Shown here in pieces: positions 44,885 to 54,103 of a stretch of 64,000 nucleotides of DNA. Both the position numbers and the translations under genes were made by a program. Source of the DNA: Synergistaceae bacterium (GTDB lineage: Bacteria; Synergistota; Synergistia; Synergistales; Synergistaceae); NCBI GenBank assembly GCA_021372895.1, contig JAJFTP010000078.1, forward strand, positions 1-64,000, written 5' to 3'. The notes beneath the pieces are model-generated. The model worked only from the letters and a program-made list of their open reading frames with translations, did not search any database and was not told the DNA's origin. Position 1 is the first letter of the stretch. Each line of letters begins with the position of its first letter.

Positions 44885-46315
44885 TTACTTAAGGGGAGAG
44901 AACATTTTGCCCGGATTCAGAATATTGAGCGGATCAAAAGCTTTCTTGATCCCCTGCATAACCTCCAGTTCAGCCTGAGATTTGCTCTCCATGAGGATAT
45001 GCTGTTTGACATACCCCACCCCGTGTTCCCCGCTTCCGACGCCGCCGAGCGCAATAGCTTCGCGGATGAGCGCCGTGAAAAATTCCTCCGAGTAGACCGC
45101 CCATTGCTCAGGAGTCATGCCCTCCGGTTTCATGGGTATCGGGTGGATGTTGCCGTCGCCTATGTGGGCAATTATACCCATCTCAAGTTTCCATTCGCTT
45201 CCTATGCGTTTTATGCGCCGGATCATTTCCGGCACCTCCGACAGAGGCACCATAAGGTCGCCTGAGCTGGATGCATACGGATCACTTGCTCTCATGCCTT
45301 CGAGCCCGTTCTGACGTACATTCCACATAGCGGCCGAATCTGTGCGGTTCTCCGCGACGAAGACTTCAAACGCACCGCAGTCCAGGCATATCTTCCCGAC
45401 TGTTTCATATCCGTCTTCCAGCTGTTTCTCAGTGTCGCCCTCGACCTGTATGAGCAGGTAGCCCTCGCTCTGTTCCTGTTCCGGCAGGCGGCAGCCGAGG
45501 TATTCTGTAGTATGCCGCACCAGGTTTTTATCCATGAATTCACATGAAATGATTTTTCTGCCTGACCCTATGACCTTTGCGACACTCTCGACCAGCGTCT
45601 CTATATCAGGGTAACAGGCGAGAAGGTTCACAGTTCTGCCCGGTTTGGGTTCTAAATTGACAATAAGCTTTGTTGTTATTGCGAGAGTTCCCTCACTTCC
45701 CGCAAGCAGGTTGAGAATGCTGTAGCCCCATGTATCCTTTCTGAAGCGTCCGCCGAGATCCAGTACCTCGCCGGAAGGCAGGACGACCTCCGCACCAAGG
45801 ACGTGGCGGCGGGTGTTGCCGTAGCGGATGACCTTGCCGCCGCCTGCGTTCGTTGCGAAGTTGCCTCCTATGAAGCTTGTCTCAGTGCTCATAGGGTAGC
45901 CTGCGTACAGTAATCCCTTCTCAGCGGCCGCACGGCAGAGGTCATTCGTTATGACGCCCGGTTCTGCGACCGCCACTCTGTTGATAGTGTCGATCTCCAA
46001 AATCCTGTTCATGCGTTCAAGCGACAGGACGATACCTCCGGCAACCGGAACAGCTCCTCCGTTAAGTCCGCTGCCTGCGCCGCGAGGAGTGACAGGTATG
46101 CGGTAACGGCTTGCGATCTTCATGATTTCGCTGACCTGTCCGGTGTTTTCAGGACGGACCACGGCCTCAGGCATGTGTCCCCACATTCGTCCTGCCTGGT
46201 CCCATGCGTAGTTATCGAGAACATCCGCATCGTCTGTTATAAATCCGCCGGAGTCCAGAGCTGACCTAAGCTCTTCGCAGATTTCGCCTGTCAGTTTTCC
46301 GTAGGGCTCCATCAT
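44885..46315 (-). CDS. glcD: FAD-linked 2-hydroxyacid (lactate/glycolate) dehydrogenase, GlcD family
   Basis: 476 residues. FAD_binding_4 domain with VTPRGAGSGLNGGAVPVAGG and TNAGGGKVIRYGNTRRHVLG, and the C-terminal FAD-oxidase domain with IAHIGDGNIHPIPM, GGVGSGEHGVGYVKQ and DPLNILNPGKMF. Oxidises lactate, glycolate or a related 2-hydroxyacid. Genes for EtfB and EtfA precede it with four-base overlaps, so the electrons most likely go to EtfAB. Similar trios include the bifurcating lactate dehydrogenase of acetogens, although bifurcation here is unproven. Confidence 0.88.
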   Translation of the reverse strand: MMEPYGKLTGEICEELRSALDSGGFITDDADVLDNYAWDQAGRMWGHMPEAVVRPENTGQVSEIMKIASRYRIPVTPRGAGSGLNGGAVPVAGGIVLSLERMNRILEIDTINRVAVAEPGVITNDLCRAAAEKGLLYAGYPMSTETSFIGGNFATNAGGGKVIRYGNTRRHVLGAEVVLPSGEVLDLGGRFRKDTWGYSILNLLAGSEGTLAITTKLIVNLEPKPGRTVNLLACYPDIETLVESVAKVIGSGRKIISCEFMDKNLVRHTTEYLGCRLPEQEQSEGYLLIQVEGDTEKQLEDGYETVGKICLDCGAFEVFVAENRTDSAAMWNVRQNGLEGMRASDPYASSSGDLMVPLSEVPEMIRRIKRIGSEWKLEMGIIAHIGDGNIHPIPMKPEGMTPEQWAVYSEEFFTALIREAIALGGVGSGEHGVGYVKQHILMESKSQAELEVMQGIKKAFDPLNILNPGKMFSPLK

Positions 46316-47319
46316 CGGATGCCCTTCCGTTCTTTTATGGTGTTTATGAGGTTTGTCAGTATCTCCATAGCATCTCCCTGTATGCTGAGGTCGGCGACAC
46401 GGAATATCGGAGCTTCAGGATCCTGATTTATAGCTATGATGGTCTCTGCACCGGACATGCCGGCGATGTGCTGCACGGCGCCGGATATGCCGAATGCCAT
46501 GTAGATGCGCGGTGTGACGGATTTGCCGCTGAGTCCCACCTGCGCCGAGTAGGGAGCCCAGCCAAGGTCGACTGCCATGCGCGACGCGCCTACAGTGCCC
46601 CCGAGAAGCAGTGCAAGTTCCTCAAGTTTTCCGAAATTCTTAGCATTTTTCATTCCTTTGCCGCCTGATATGATTATCTCCGCTTCCTGGAGCGGAAGTC
46701 CGACTGAGCGTTCCTTTTCGAATCCTATATATTTAAGCATCGAAACAAGGCCGTCCTCCGGGGCAGTGACAGTGATTATATCACCGTATCGCGACGCGTC
46801 AGGGGTGAGGGGCCGTTTAGACTTCGGCCGCACGGTGCACATCTGCGGATCGTTACCCCTGGTCTTTATATCTGCCATGACGTTGCCCCCGATTGCGGGG
46901 CGCGTCTGTATAAGCCGCCTTGTCCCAGTGTCTATGGATAGCTCGGTGCAGTCCGCGGTCAGTCCGCAGCAGAGCCTTGCGCTCAGCATCGGCATAACTG
47001 TCCTTCCGCGTGTCGTAGCGGAGGCGATAAGTATCGATGGACGGTACTCATTTACTAGTTTTTCAATGGCATTTACCATGATGTCAGCGTGGAAGTTGTC
47101 AAACTCCGGACTGTCGAGGACGTAAACTCGGTCTGCTCCGGCCCGGATGAGTTCTTTGGCGGATTCTTTTATGCCGTCTCCTATGAGCAGGCTTGCAAGC
47201 GGGGCGCCGAGATCATCGGCAAGCTCGCGTCCCCATGCCATCAGCTCCGTTGATACAGGATGGATTTTCCCGCGGCGGATCTCGGCAAGTGTCCAGACTT
47301 CACCGGTGATTTTTTTCAT
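46312..47319 (-). CDS. etfA: Electron transfer flavoprotein alpha subunit
   Basis: 335 residues. The N-terminal domain (to about 190) is nucleotide-binding-like; the C-terminal FAD domain has GGTVGASRMAVDLGWAPYSAQVGLSGKSVTPRIY, MAFGISGAVQHIAGM and IIAINQDPEAPIF. There is no N-terminal ferredoxin-like iron-sulfur extension of the kind seen in LctC of Acetobacterium. Overlaps etfB and glcD by four bases each. Confidence 0.93.
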   Translation of the reverse strand: MKKITGEVWTLAEIRRGKIHPVSTELMAWGRELADDLGAPLASLLIGDGIKESAKELIRAGADRVYVLDSPEFDNFHADIMVNAIEKLVNEYRPSILIASATTRGRTVMPMLSARLCCGLTADCTELSIDTGTRRLIQTRPAIGGNVMADIKTRGNDPQMCTVRPKSKRPLTPDASRYGDIITVTAPEDGLVSMLKYIGFEKERSVGLPLQEAEIIISGGKGMKNAKNFGKLEELALLLGGTVGASRMAVDLGWAPYSAQVGLSGKSVTPRIYMAFGISGAVQHIAGMSGAETIIAINQDPEAPIFRVADLSIQGDAMEILTNLINTIKERKGIR

Positions 47320-48128
47320 CCGGACACCTCCATGCAGTTTTTTTCTTGCAGCAGAGAGATGATTTCATCGAGTGCTTCATCAAGGTGTCCTGCCGCCGTG
47401 ATCCTGCGTCCCTGCCTTGTTACCTTTGGATACATGATGTTCACGACCTGTGTCGCAGATCCGTTCAGTCCGGTCTCTCCGGCAGCAAGTCCGACGTCAT
47501 CCGCAGAAAAAACCGGGATCTCAGTATTCTTTGCGCGGATTTTCCCACCAAGTGTGCAGAGGCGAGGGACGTTCATCTCTTTTACTGCGATCACGAATGC
47601 AGGGAGCGATGTCCCGACAGTCTCATGCCCGCCTTCTACGGAACGGACCACTCTTATCGTATCTTCTGTTATATTTTCTATTTTACTGACGTATGTCAGC
47701 GCCGGTATTTTTAAAAATTCGGCAGTCGCCGGTCCGACCTGTCCGGTCTCTCCGTCAGTCGCCCTTTCTCCCGCGAAGATCAGGTCGAACGGGCCTAGTT
47801 TTTCCAGTATTTTTGCAAGCGTACGAGATGTTGCGAGTGTGTCGGCTCCTCCGAACCTTTTATCAGATAACAGGACTCCCCGGTCACATCCCATGGCTAT
47901 AGCATACTCCGCAGCCTTTTTAGCCTGAGGGGGCCCCATTGTGATGGCTGTTATCTCAGTTTCTCCATCATGGCGGCTTTCCTTTATCCTGATGGCTGCC
48001 TCTACCGCATGAAGGTCGAGCGGATTAAGCTCAGCCTCAACTCCGTCGCGGAGCATTGTTCCTGTTGTTTCGTCGATTTTTACCGTGTCCACTGCCGGTA
48101 CCTGTTTCACAAGCACTGCGATCCGCAA
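47316..48128 (-). CDS. etfB: Electron transfer flavoprotein beta subunit
   Basis: 270 residues from TTG 48128, which has AGAGGGGG about nine bases upstream and lets the protein begin LRIAVLVKQVPAVDTVKID, the typical EtfB start; earlier in-frame starts add unrelated residues. GAELNPLDLHAVEAA-like, ITMGPPQAKKAAEYAIAMGCD and FAGERATDGETGQVGPATAEFL are family motifs, the last being the NAD/AMP-binding loop of the beta subunit. First gene of etfB-etfA-glcD, divergent from the transketolase gene. Confidence 0.92.
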   Translation of the reverse strand: MRIAVLVKQVPAVDTVKIDETTGTMLRDGVEAELNPLDLHAVEAAIRIKESRHDGETEITAITMGPPQAKKAAEYAIAMGCDRGVLLSDKRFGGADTLATSRTLAKILEKLGPFDLIFAGERATDGETGQVGPATAEFLKIPALTYVSKIENITEDTIRVVRSVEGGHETVGTSLPAFVIAVKEMNVPRLCTLGGKIRAKNTEIPVFSADDVGLAAGETGLNGSATQVVNIMYPKVTRQGRRITAAGHLDEALDEIISLLQEKNCMEVSG

Positions 48129-48239
48129 ATAAAATCCCCCTCTGCTGAGCCGTTTGTGTAATGTTATCCTCGTATCGTTACTTTTTACCACAAAAAAGAG
48201 ATATAGGCCAGAAGAACAAATTTTCTTATCGCTGTAATT

Positions 48240-48255
48240 TTAGCAAATTTGCTAA
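48240..48255. promoter_or_regulatory. 16-base perfect palindrome between divergent etfB and tkt
   Basis: TTAGCAAATTTGCTAA is a perfect inverted repeat with no spacer, in the 203-base divergent region. It overlaps a possible -35 (TTTGCT at 48248, TACAAT at 48270, 16 bases apart) for the transketolase gene. It looks like the operator of a dimeric regulator; the regulator is unknown. Confidence 0.5.
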
Positions 48256-48331
48256 TTTAAGGTTACAATTACAATGTATGCATTCTTGCAAAAATACCCT
48301 TTTTTCTTTTGACATAGAGAGGAGTTTTACA

Positions 48332-50266
48332 GTGAAAGTAACGGAAGAAATTCGAGGTTTCAAGACGGATAAGATCAGCTCAGCCGGGATCGAGGAATTA
48401 AAGGAGGCTGCGCGCATGGGTCGTATCTGGTCCGTGATCGCCACATCTGTAGCCAAAAGCGGGCATCCGGGCGGCGCGCTTTCGTCAATGGATATCTATA
48501 TGACACTTCTAGGTGCTGCGGACGTTTCGCCTGAGAAGTCCGACTGTCCTGACAGGGATCGCATCGTAGTCAGCCATGGGCACACGTCAGCGGGCTTTTA
48601 TTCGGCCCTGGCTGCCTATGGATTCTTCTCGCCGGAGGAGATGATGCCGAACTTTCGCCGTGCCTGCAGTCCATTCCAGGGTCACGTGGAACGTGAAGTC
48701 CCTGGGGTTGACTGGGGAACAGGCAACCTTGGACAGGGTCTTGCCGCCGGAGTCGGATTTGCCCTTGCGGCGCGTGCAAGAGGTTCAAATGCACACACCT
48801 GGGTCGTCACCGGCGACGGAGAACAGGTCAAGGGACAGGTCGCGGAGGCACGCAGGATCGCAGCAAAGGAAAAACTTGCGAACCTTACGGTGCTCGTTGA
48901 CTGGAATGACATACAGATAAGCGGACGACTCGAAGACGTTATGCCGGTCGATATCCCTGCACTATGGAAGGCTGACGGCTGGCACGTGACAGAGTGTGAC
49001 GGACATGATTTCAATTCTATATACCGCGCGATGAAGGTGTCCGCATTTTTTGGTGCCCCGTCGGTCGTTCTCTGCAGGACTATAATAGGCAAGGGAGTTT
49101 CCTTCATGGAAAATGTTCCCGACTATCATGGTAAGGCGGCATCCGGGGACGACATAGCGAAAGCTCTCGAGGAGCTCGGAGGCAGTATGGAGATGTTCGA
49201 AAGGGCCCGTGAAGCAAGGTCAGGGACTTTGCCTGCCGGACGCCATGTCGCCGCCGAACATGCGGTACTGGATCCCGGCACGCCGGCCACATACACGATA
49301 GACGATAAAAAGGACAACCGCAGCGCTTTTGGAAGGGCGCTGGCTGAAATAGGAGCACTGAACTATAAAAAAGCAGATCGTACACCTATACTCGTATTCG
49401 ACTGTGACTTGGCAGGATCTGTTAAGGTAGACGGTTTTGCCAAGGCATGCCCGGATAATTTTATCGAGGCCGGTATCCAGGAACACGCAACGGCCACAGT
49501 CGCCGGTGCCGCGTCTGTGGCCGGTGTGGTATCGGTATGGGCAGACTTCGGTGTTTTTGCATGTGACGAGGTGTATAACCAGCAGAGACTCAATGACATC
49601 AACAGCACCGGGACGAAGACCGTACTCACCCATGTCGGCCTTGATGTCGGAGAAGACGGCAAGACCCACCAGTGCATCGATTATGTCGGGCTTCTGCGCA
49701 ACGTCTACGGCTGGAAGGTGGTTGTTCCCGCCGACCCTAACCAGACCGACAGAGCAACACGCTGGATGCTCACCGAGCCCGGCAATGTATGCCTTGCGAT
49801 GGGGAGAAACGTTCTGCCTGTCATCCTCAAGGAAGACGGCACACCGTTCTATGGTGATGCTTATAAATTTTGCTATGGTGCGATAGATGTGCTTCGCAAC
49901 GGGAAAGACGCTGCCATCCTTGCTATGGGGCACTTTGCTGGACGCGCGGTAGCCGCGCGCGATATTCTTGCGGCAGACGGGCTCAGTGTGAAAGTACTCC
50001 ACTGCGCCGCACCTCTCGGAATGGACTCTGAAGATCTCTTTGGCCTTATAGGGGATATGCCGCTCGTAACATGCGAAGATCACAACGCAGACACCGGCAT
50101 CGGTTCAATTGCAGCTATGATGGCGGCGCGATCGGGGAGGGCGGTAAAAATGGTGAACATGGGTGTTACTCATTATGGCTGCTCCGGCCCGAGCAGCGAT
50201 GTAATGGCCGAGATGGATCTTACCCCGGAAGATATAGCCGAAACTGTCAAAGGTCTGCTGAAGTAG
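48332..50266 (+). CDS. tkt: Transketolase
   Basis: Thiamine-diphosphate enzyme of the pentose phosphate pathway, here the main source of sedoheptulose 7-phosphate for LPS heptose as well as ribose 5-phosphate. 644 residues from GTG 48332 (AGAGAGGAG ahead). Features: AKSGHPGGALSSMDIY, SHGHTSAGFYSALA, the TPP motif GDGEQVKGQVAEARRIAAKEKLANLTVLVDWNDIQI-type loop (the thermophile/archaeal-like variant rather than GDGDxxEG), EAGIQEHATATVAG and VGLDVGEDGKTHQ. Single-chain form. Confidence 0.93.
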   Translation: MKVTEEIRGFKTDKISSAGIEELKEAARMGRIWSVIATSVAKSGHPGGALSSMDIYMTLLGAADVSPEKSDCPDRDRIVVSHGHTSAGFYSALAAYGFFSPEEMMPNFRRACSPFQGHVEREVPGVDWGTGNLGQGLAAGVGFALAARARGSNAHTWVVTGDGEQVKGQVAEARRIAAKEKLANLTVLVDWNDIQISGRLEDVMPVDIPALWKADGWHVTECDGHDFNSIYRAMKVSAFFGAPSVVLCRTIIGKGVSFMENVPDYHGKAASGDDIAKALEELGGSMEMFERAREARSGTLPAGRHVAAEHAVLDPGTPATYTIDDKKDNRSAFGRALAEIGALNYKKADRTPILVFDCDLAGSVKVDGFAKACPDNFIEAGIQEHATATVAGAASVAGVVSVWADFGVFACDEVYNQQRLNDINSTGTKTVLTHVGLDVGEDGKTHQCIDYVGLLRNVYGWKVVVPADPNQTDRATRWMLTEPGNVCLAMGRNVLPVILKEDGTPFYGDAYKFCYGAIDVLRNGKDAAILAMGHFAGRAVAARDILAADGLSVKVLHCAAPLGMDSEDLFGLIGDMPLVTCEDHNADTGIGSIAAMMAARSGRAVKMVNMGVTHYGCSGPSSDVMAEMDLTPEDIAETVKGLLK

Positions 50267-51127
50267 ATGATCCAGGCAGGAGATCTTGTTTTGATCTGGC
50301 ATCCGGATAAAAGAGGGGACAGTTTTCTTGTAAAGGTCACGCCCGGGCAGTCCCAGGGGACGCATTTCGGACAGATAAAGCACACAGAGCTCATGGAGCA
50401 TGAATTCGGGGAGGGGATCACCACGCCTAAGGGTGAAACCTACTATCTGCTCCGGCCATCGCTTGCAGAGTATACACGGCGGCTGAAAAGACAGACCCAG
50501 ATAGTATTCCCTAAGGACGCCGGTTTTATACTCCAACACCTCAACATATACCCGGGATGCACTGTTGTGGAGTGCGGTACGGGATCGGGAAGCCTGTGCT
50601 GTACTTTTGCACACTTTGTAGGCGATAACGGAAAGGTGTGCACCTACGACAGGAGGGAAGATTTCTCTGCGCTGGCAAGAAAGAACGCTGTAAAGTGGGG
50701 GGTTGAACACAGGATAGAGTTTAACGTCCGCTCTCTTGACGATGGATTCAAGGAGCGGAATGCAGATGCCGTGTTCCTTGATGTGCCGACGCCGTGGGAT
50801 TACATCGGCAAGGCCCACGAGGCACTCGCACCAGGCAACCATATAGGCATACTTGTGCCGACGACGAATCAGGTCTCGGCTACGCTTGAAAAACTGGCCG
50901 AGTTTGGGTTTGCCGATGTGCAGGTTGTTGAGTTGATGCTGCGCTACTATAAGACTGACCCGAAGAGAATAAGGCCCGAGGATATAATGACAGGACACAC
51001 CGGTTTTCTTATATTCGCTGTCAAGACGCTGCCGTTGCCGGAGACCGGATCTGCAGAGACATCCGCTGTTGACATCGCGGCGGCAGATGTAGATGGCGGC
51101 GCTGGGGAGCGGATTTTTATTGACTGA
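50267..51127 (+). CDS. trmI: tRNA (adenine-58-N1)-methyltransferase
   Basis: 286 residues of the TrmI family. An N-terminal beta domain (IQAGDLVLIWHPDKR, GQIKHTELMEHEFGEGI) is followed by a Rossmann methyltransferase: VFPKDAGFILQHLNIYPGCTVVECGTGSGSL (SAM loop ECGTGSGSL), YDRREDFSALARKN, and the motif IV region AVFLDVPTPWDYI. Likely makes m1A58 in the tRNA T-loop. Starts immediately at the tkt stop. Confidence 0.92.
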   Translation: MIQAGDLVLIWHPDKRGDSFLVKVTPGQSQGTHFGQIKHTELMEHEFGEGITTPKGETYYLLRPSLAEYTRRLKRQTQIVFPKDAGFILQHLNIYPGCTVVECGTGSGSLCCTFAHFVGDNGKVCTYDRREDFSALARKNAVKWGVEHRIEFNVRSLDDGFKERNADAVFLDVPTPWDYIGKAHEALAPGNHIGILVPTTNQVSATLEKLAEFGFADVQVVELMLRYYKTDPKRIRPEDIMTGHTGFLIFAVKTLPLPETGSAETSAVDIAAADVDGGAGERIFID

Positions 51128-51683
51128 AGAAAGACTTCTTCTGCATATATGCTGTGCCCCGGATGCCACCGTTCCATGGAGCGAGCTCCAGAACGAAGGC
51201 TGGTTTACTGTTGGGTTTTTCTATGGCAGTAATATACATCCCGAAGGAGAGTTCCTGAAAAGAGCAGAGGCGGTCAAAGCACTCAGCTTAATATTGGCAA
51301 TGAAGGCGGTCATTCAGACTTATGACCCGCAATCCTGGCACGATGTGACAGCAAAGTTCGCAGATGAGCCTGAATGCGGCAAAAGATGCGCCGTCTGTTT
51401 TGCCCTGCAGCTGAAAGCAGCGGCGGAATATGCACGAGACAACGGCTTTACTCATCTCTCTACAACGCTTACGATAAGCCCGCACAAAGACCCGGTGCTT
51501 ATTAACAGGCTTGGCAGAGAAGCATCGGAACAGCATGGGCTGGTATGGATAGAGAGAGTGTGGCGCAAAAATGACGGTTTCAAGCGTTCTGTATCCGAGA
51601 GCAGGAGGCTTGGACTATACAGGCAGAACTATTGCGGCTGTATTTATTCAGAAAGGACATCGAACTATGGAACAGAGAAATAA
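51120..51683 (+). CDS. queH: Epoxyqueuosine reductase QueH
   Basis: QueH performs the final reduction of epoxyqueuosine to queuosine in tRNA, replacing QueG. 187 residues from TTG 51120 (GGGGAGCGG ahead). Cysteine pairs that bind the iron-sulfur and iron centres are all present: LLHICCAPD, CGKRCAVCFALQL and YRQNYCGCIYS, with FYGSNIHPEGEF and TLTISPHKD between. Together with queD and folE2 at 18.3-19.5 kb this indicates an active queuosine pathway. Confidence 0.93.
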   Translation: MTEERLLLHICCAPDATVPWSELQNEGWFTVGFFYGSNIHPEGEFLKRAEAVKALSLILAMKAVIQTYDPQSWHDVTAKFADEPECGKRCAVCFALQLKAAAEYARDNGFTHLSTTLTISPHKDPVLINRLGREASEQHGLVWIERVWRKNDGFKRSVSESRRLGLYRQNYCGCIYSERTSNYGTEK

Positions 51684-52656
51684 AATAATCCTATCAGGCA
51701 AACTGTCGCCGGACGCACTGAGGCGGAATGTGCTGAGCCATGTCGGATCCCCCAGGCCCGAACTTCTCATAGGGCCGGCTGTAGGGGAGGATGCGGCAGT
51801 TATCAGATGGCCGGAGGGTAAATACCTGATATTCTCGTCCGACCCGATCGTGGGGGCAGATAAGGGCGCCGGACGTCTGCTGGTTAGGATAAACTCAAAC
51901 GATATCGCAGCTAAAGGCGGTGATCCCGCATATCTTGCCGTAACACTCATACTTCCCCCGTCATGGGGTGAGGAGGGGGCGGCACGCATCATGAGCGATA
52001 TACACGAAGAGTGTCTCGCTCAGGGCATTGCTGTTGCGGGCGGTCACACGGAGTTTAACGACAGATATGAGCGCCCCGTAATAATGGGTGCTCTTATAGG
52101 AACGGCGGACATGGTGCTGCGGGCGACCGACATCAGCCCCGGCGACCTGCTTCTTGTTACGAAACACATAGGTATCGAGGGAATGTCTATACTGGCGATG
52201 GACAGGCCGGACCTTCTGAAACCCTTCATGTCAGATGCGGAGATACAAGAGATCGTTTCGTGGTCTGAGATGACCTCAGTGCTTGGAGAATCAAAAGAAG
52301 TGAGAAGCATGGCGAAATTTATGCATGATCCTACAGAGGGAGGTTTTATCGGCGGGGTTGATGAGATCTCATCCCTCAGCGGACTTACAGCCGAACTTTA
52401 CCGTGATTTGATCCCTATGCATCCCCTGACCAGACGTGCGGCTGAAAATCTCGGGTTTGACCCGCTCCGTCTCATCGCATCAGGAAGCCTTCTTGCTGTA
52501 ATTCCGCCGGGGGATGCAGAAAAAGCGCAGGCGGTCCTTGCAAAGGCTGGATTTGAATCTGTCATTGCGGGATGCATGGGCGAAAAGCTGGAACGGCCTC
52601 TGCCGGAACCTAAGGAAGAACTCTGGCGTCTGCTGAAGATGGAGGCTGTTAAATGA
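51667..52656 (+). CDS. AIR-synthase-related protein (HypE-like)
   Basis: 329 residues of the PurM/HypE/ThiL/SelD superfamily. GPAVGEDAAVIRW near residue 40 is the ATP/metal-binding motif; NDIAAKGGDPAYLAVTLILP, GIAVAGGHTEFND and FMHDPTEGG are further conserved stretches. The family's general reaction is ATP-dependent activation of a carbonyl or thioamide. No hyp genes are nearby, so a hydrogenase role is not supported and function is unknown. Overlaps queH by 17 bases. Confidence 0.8.
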   Translation: MEQRNKIILSGKLSPDALRRNVLSHVGSPRPELLIGPAVGEDAAVIRWPEGKYLIFSSDPIVGADKGAGRLLVRINSNDIAAKGGDPAYLAVTLILPPSWGEEGAARIMSDIHEECLAQGIAVAGGHTEFNDRYERPVIMGALIGTADMVLRATDISPGDLLLVTKHIGIEGMSILAMDRPDLLKPFMSDAEIQEIVSWSEMTSVLGESKEVRSMAKFMHDPTEGGFIGGVDEISSLSGLTAELYRDLIPMHPLTRRAAENLGFDPLRLIASGSLLAVIPPGDAEKAQAVLAKAGFESVIAGCMGEKLERPLPEPKEELWRLLKMEAVK

Positions 52657-53738
52657 ACGAAGATGCGCTCAAACGCACCGAAAAACTTAGAATCGCAATT
52701 GAATCCGAAGGCGCAGGTGCGTTTGTTATAATTAACGAAGAGGGCTCGAACTGGGAAAGTCTTTACTACATGAGCGGTTTCCGCGGTACGGCCGGAGCCC
52801 TTATAGTGTTCAAGGACTCTGCGGAACTCATGCTGGACTCGCGTTACGCACAGCAGGGGCGTGAACAGTCCCCCCTCACTGTTACGGAACAGCGCACGGA
52901 CCTTGTTGAAGAGGTCAGAGAGAGGCTCTTGAAGCACAAAGTGACGCATATACTTTGCGAAGCGGGAAAAACAAATCATTCAACATGGGAAAAACTGGCT
53001 GCCGGCGTTATTGACTGCCGGGACGGAGCTAAATATATAAAAGAATTGCGCCGCACAAAAGACGCGGGGGAGATCGAGTCTGTCCGCAGGGCCGCCGAGA
53101 TTGGCGCATCCGCTTTCCTTGACACGTTGGGACATGTGAAGCCTGGCATGACGGAAAAAGAATTCGAGGCCCTGCTAAACTATAAAATAACACTTGCTGG
53201 AGGAGAGGTCGGATTCGATATGATAGTTGCCTCCGGAACACGCAGTGCAATGCCGCACGGACGTGCCGGCGATAAGAAGATGTGCGTCGGAGAATGGGTG
53301 ACCGTTGACTTCGGGGCCAGGTGGAACGGATACTTCTGCGACATAACGAGGAATTTTTCCATAGGAGAGCCTGATGCCCGTGCCGCTGAGATTCATGAGC
53401 TTCTGCTCAAAACCCACAAAACTGCGGCAGATAAAATTCGTGAGGGTACCAGCGGCACGGATGTCCACAACGCAGCATTAAAAGTTCTTGAAGAAGCTTC
53501 CGTGGGACAATATTTTACGCACGGGCTCGGCCACGGATTCGGTCTTGAAATTCACGAAGCCCCGTATCTTTCATCGAGGCGCGATGATATACTTAAAGCC
53601 GGAGACGTAGTGACCGTAGAACCGGGAGTATATATAGAAGGCTGGGGCGGCCTAAGGCTTGAGGACGACTATCTGGTCACTAAGACGGGAGCACAAAGAC
53701 TGACAGATAAGCTTTATCAGTGTTTTTACCGGGTATAG
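52653..53738 (+). CDS. M24-family Xaa-Pro aminopeptidase
   Basis: 361 residues: an N-terminal creatinase-like domain (YYMSGFRGTAGALIV, LDSRYAQQGREQ) and a pita-bread catalytic domain. Metal ligands appear in order: VTVDFGARWNGYFCDITRNF (two Asp), THGLGHGFGLEIHEAP (His), VVTVEPGVYIEGWGG (Glu) and LEDDYLVT (Glu). Probably cleaves Xaa-Pro bonds in peptides, apt for an amino-acid fermenter. Four-base overlap with the previous gene. Confidence 0.92.
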   Translation: MNEDALKRTEKLRIAIESEGAGAFVIINEEGSNWESLYYMSGFRGTAGALIVFKDSAELMLDSRYAQQGREQSPLTVTEQRTDLVEEVRERLLKHKVTHILCEAGKTNHSTWEKLAAGVIDCRDGAKYIKELRRTKDAGEIESVRRAAEIGASAFLDTLGHVKPGMTEKEFEALLNYKITLAGGEVGFDMIVASGTRSAMPHGRAGDKKMCVGEWVTVDFGARWNGYFCDITRNFSIGEPDARAAEIHELLLKTHKTAADKIREGTSGTDVHNAALKVLEEASVGQYFTHGLGHGFGLEIHEAPYLSSRRDDILKAGDVVTVEPGVYIEGWGGLRLEDDYLVTKTGAQRLTDKLYQCFYRV

Positions 53739-53769
53739 TTTGTTTGCTGACCCTGATAATATAATATAA

Positions 53770-53791
53770 AGGAGCATAAATTCAGGCTCCT
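53770..53791 (+). terminator. Hairpin before the rubredoxin gene
   Basis: AGGAGC (53770-53775) pairs with GCTCCT (53786-53791), followed by ATTAAAAAA rather than T. A weak terminator for the upstream operon or an mRNA leader structure; an AT-rich TATAAT at 53760 may be a -10 for the rubredoxin gene. Confidence 0.35.
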
Positions 53792-53812
53792 ATTAAAAAA
53801 GGAGGAAAATTA

Positions 53813-53971
53813 ATGAAGAAATATGTCTGCACAGTATGCGGTTATGTTTATGATCCGGCAGCAGGGGATCCCGATTCAGGAGTTGCGCCGGGAACGGCGT
53901 TTGAAGAGATCCCTGATGACTGGGTCTGCCCGGTATGCGGAGTGGCCAAGGATATGTTCGAAGCTCAGTAG
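53813..53971 (+). CDS. rub: Rubredoxin
   Basis: A 52-residue single-iron electron carrier. Both cysteine knuckles are present: [12 protein letters not shown] and [12 protein letters not shown], with the conserved aromatic core (Tyr, Phe, Trp) in place. The ATG is preceded by AAAGGAGG. Probably serves oxygen and peroxide detoxification or other redox partners in an anaerobe; no rubrerythrin or desulfoferrodoxin is adjacent. Confidence 0.97.
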   Translation: MKKYVCTVCGYVYDPAAGDPDSGVAPGTAFEEIPDDWVCPVCGVAKDMFEAQ

Positions 53972-54103
53972 AAACGGACATGGACGGTAGTAACCATTAA
54001 GGGGACGCTCAATAATTAAATGCGCATGCACGAAGAATTACGCCGGCTGTTGCGCGCCTGACAAGGGCCGGTAAAGAGCGTTTCCTTAACTTTACTGCAT
54101 TTA

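Noticed and set aside
51667-52656. Calling the AIR-synthase-like gene hypE or selD
   Set aside because: No hydrogenase genes nearby, no C-terminal Cys of HypE and no N-terminal Cys/Sec motif of SelD.
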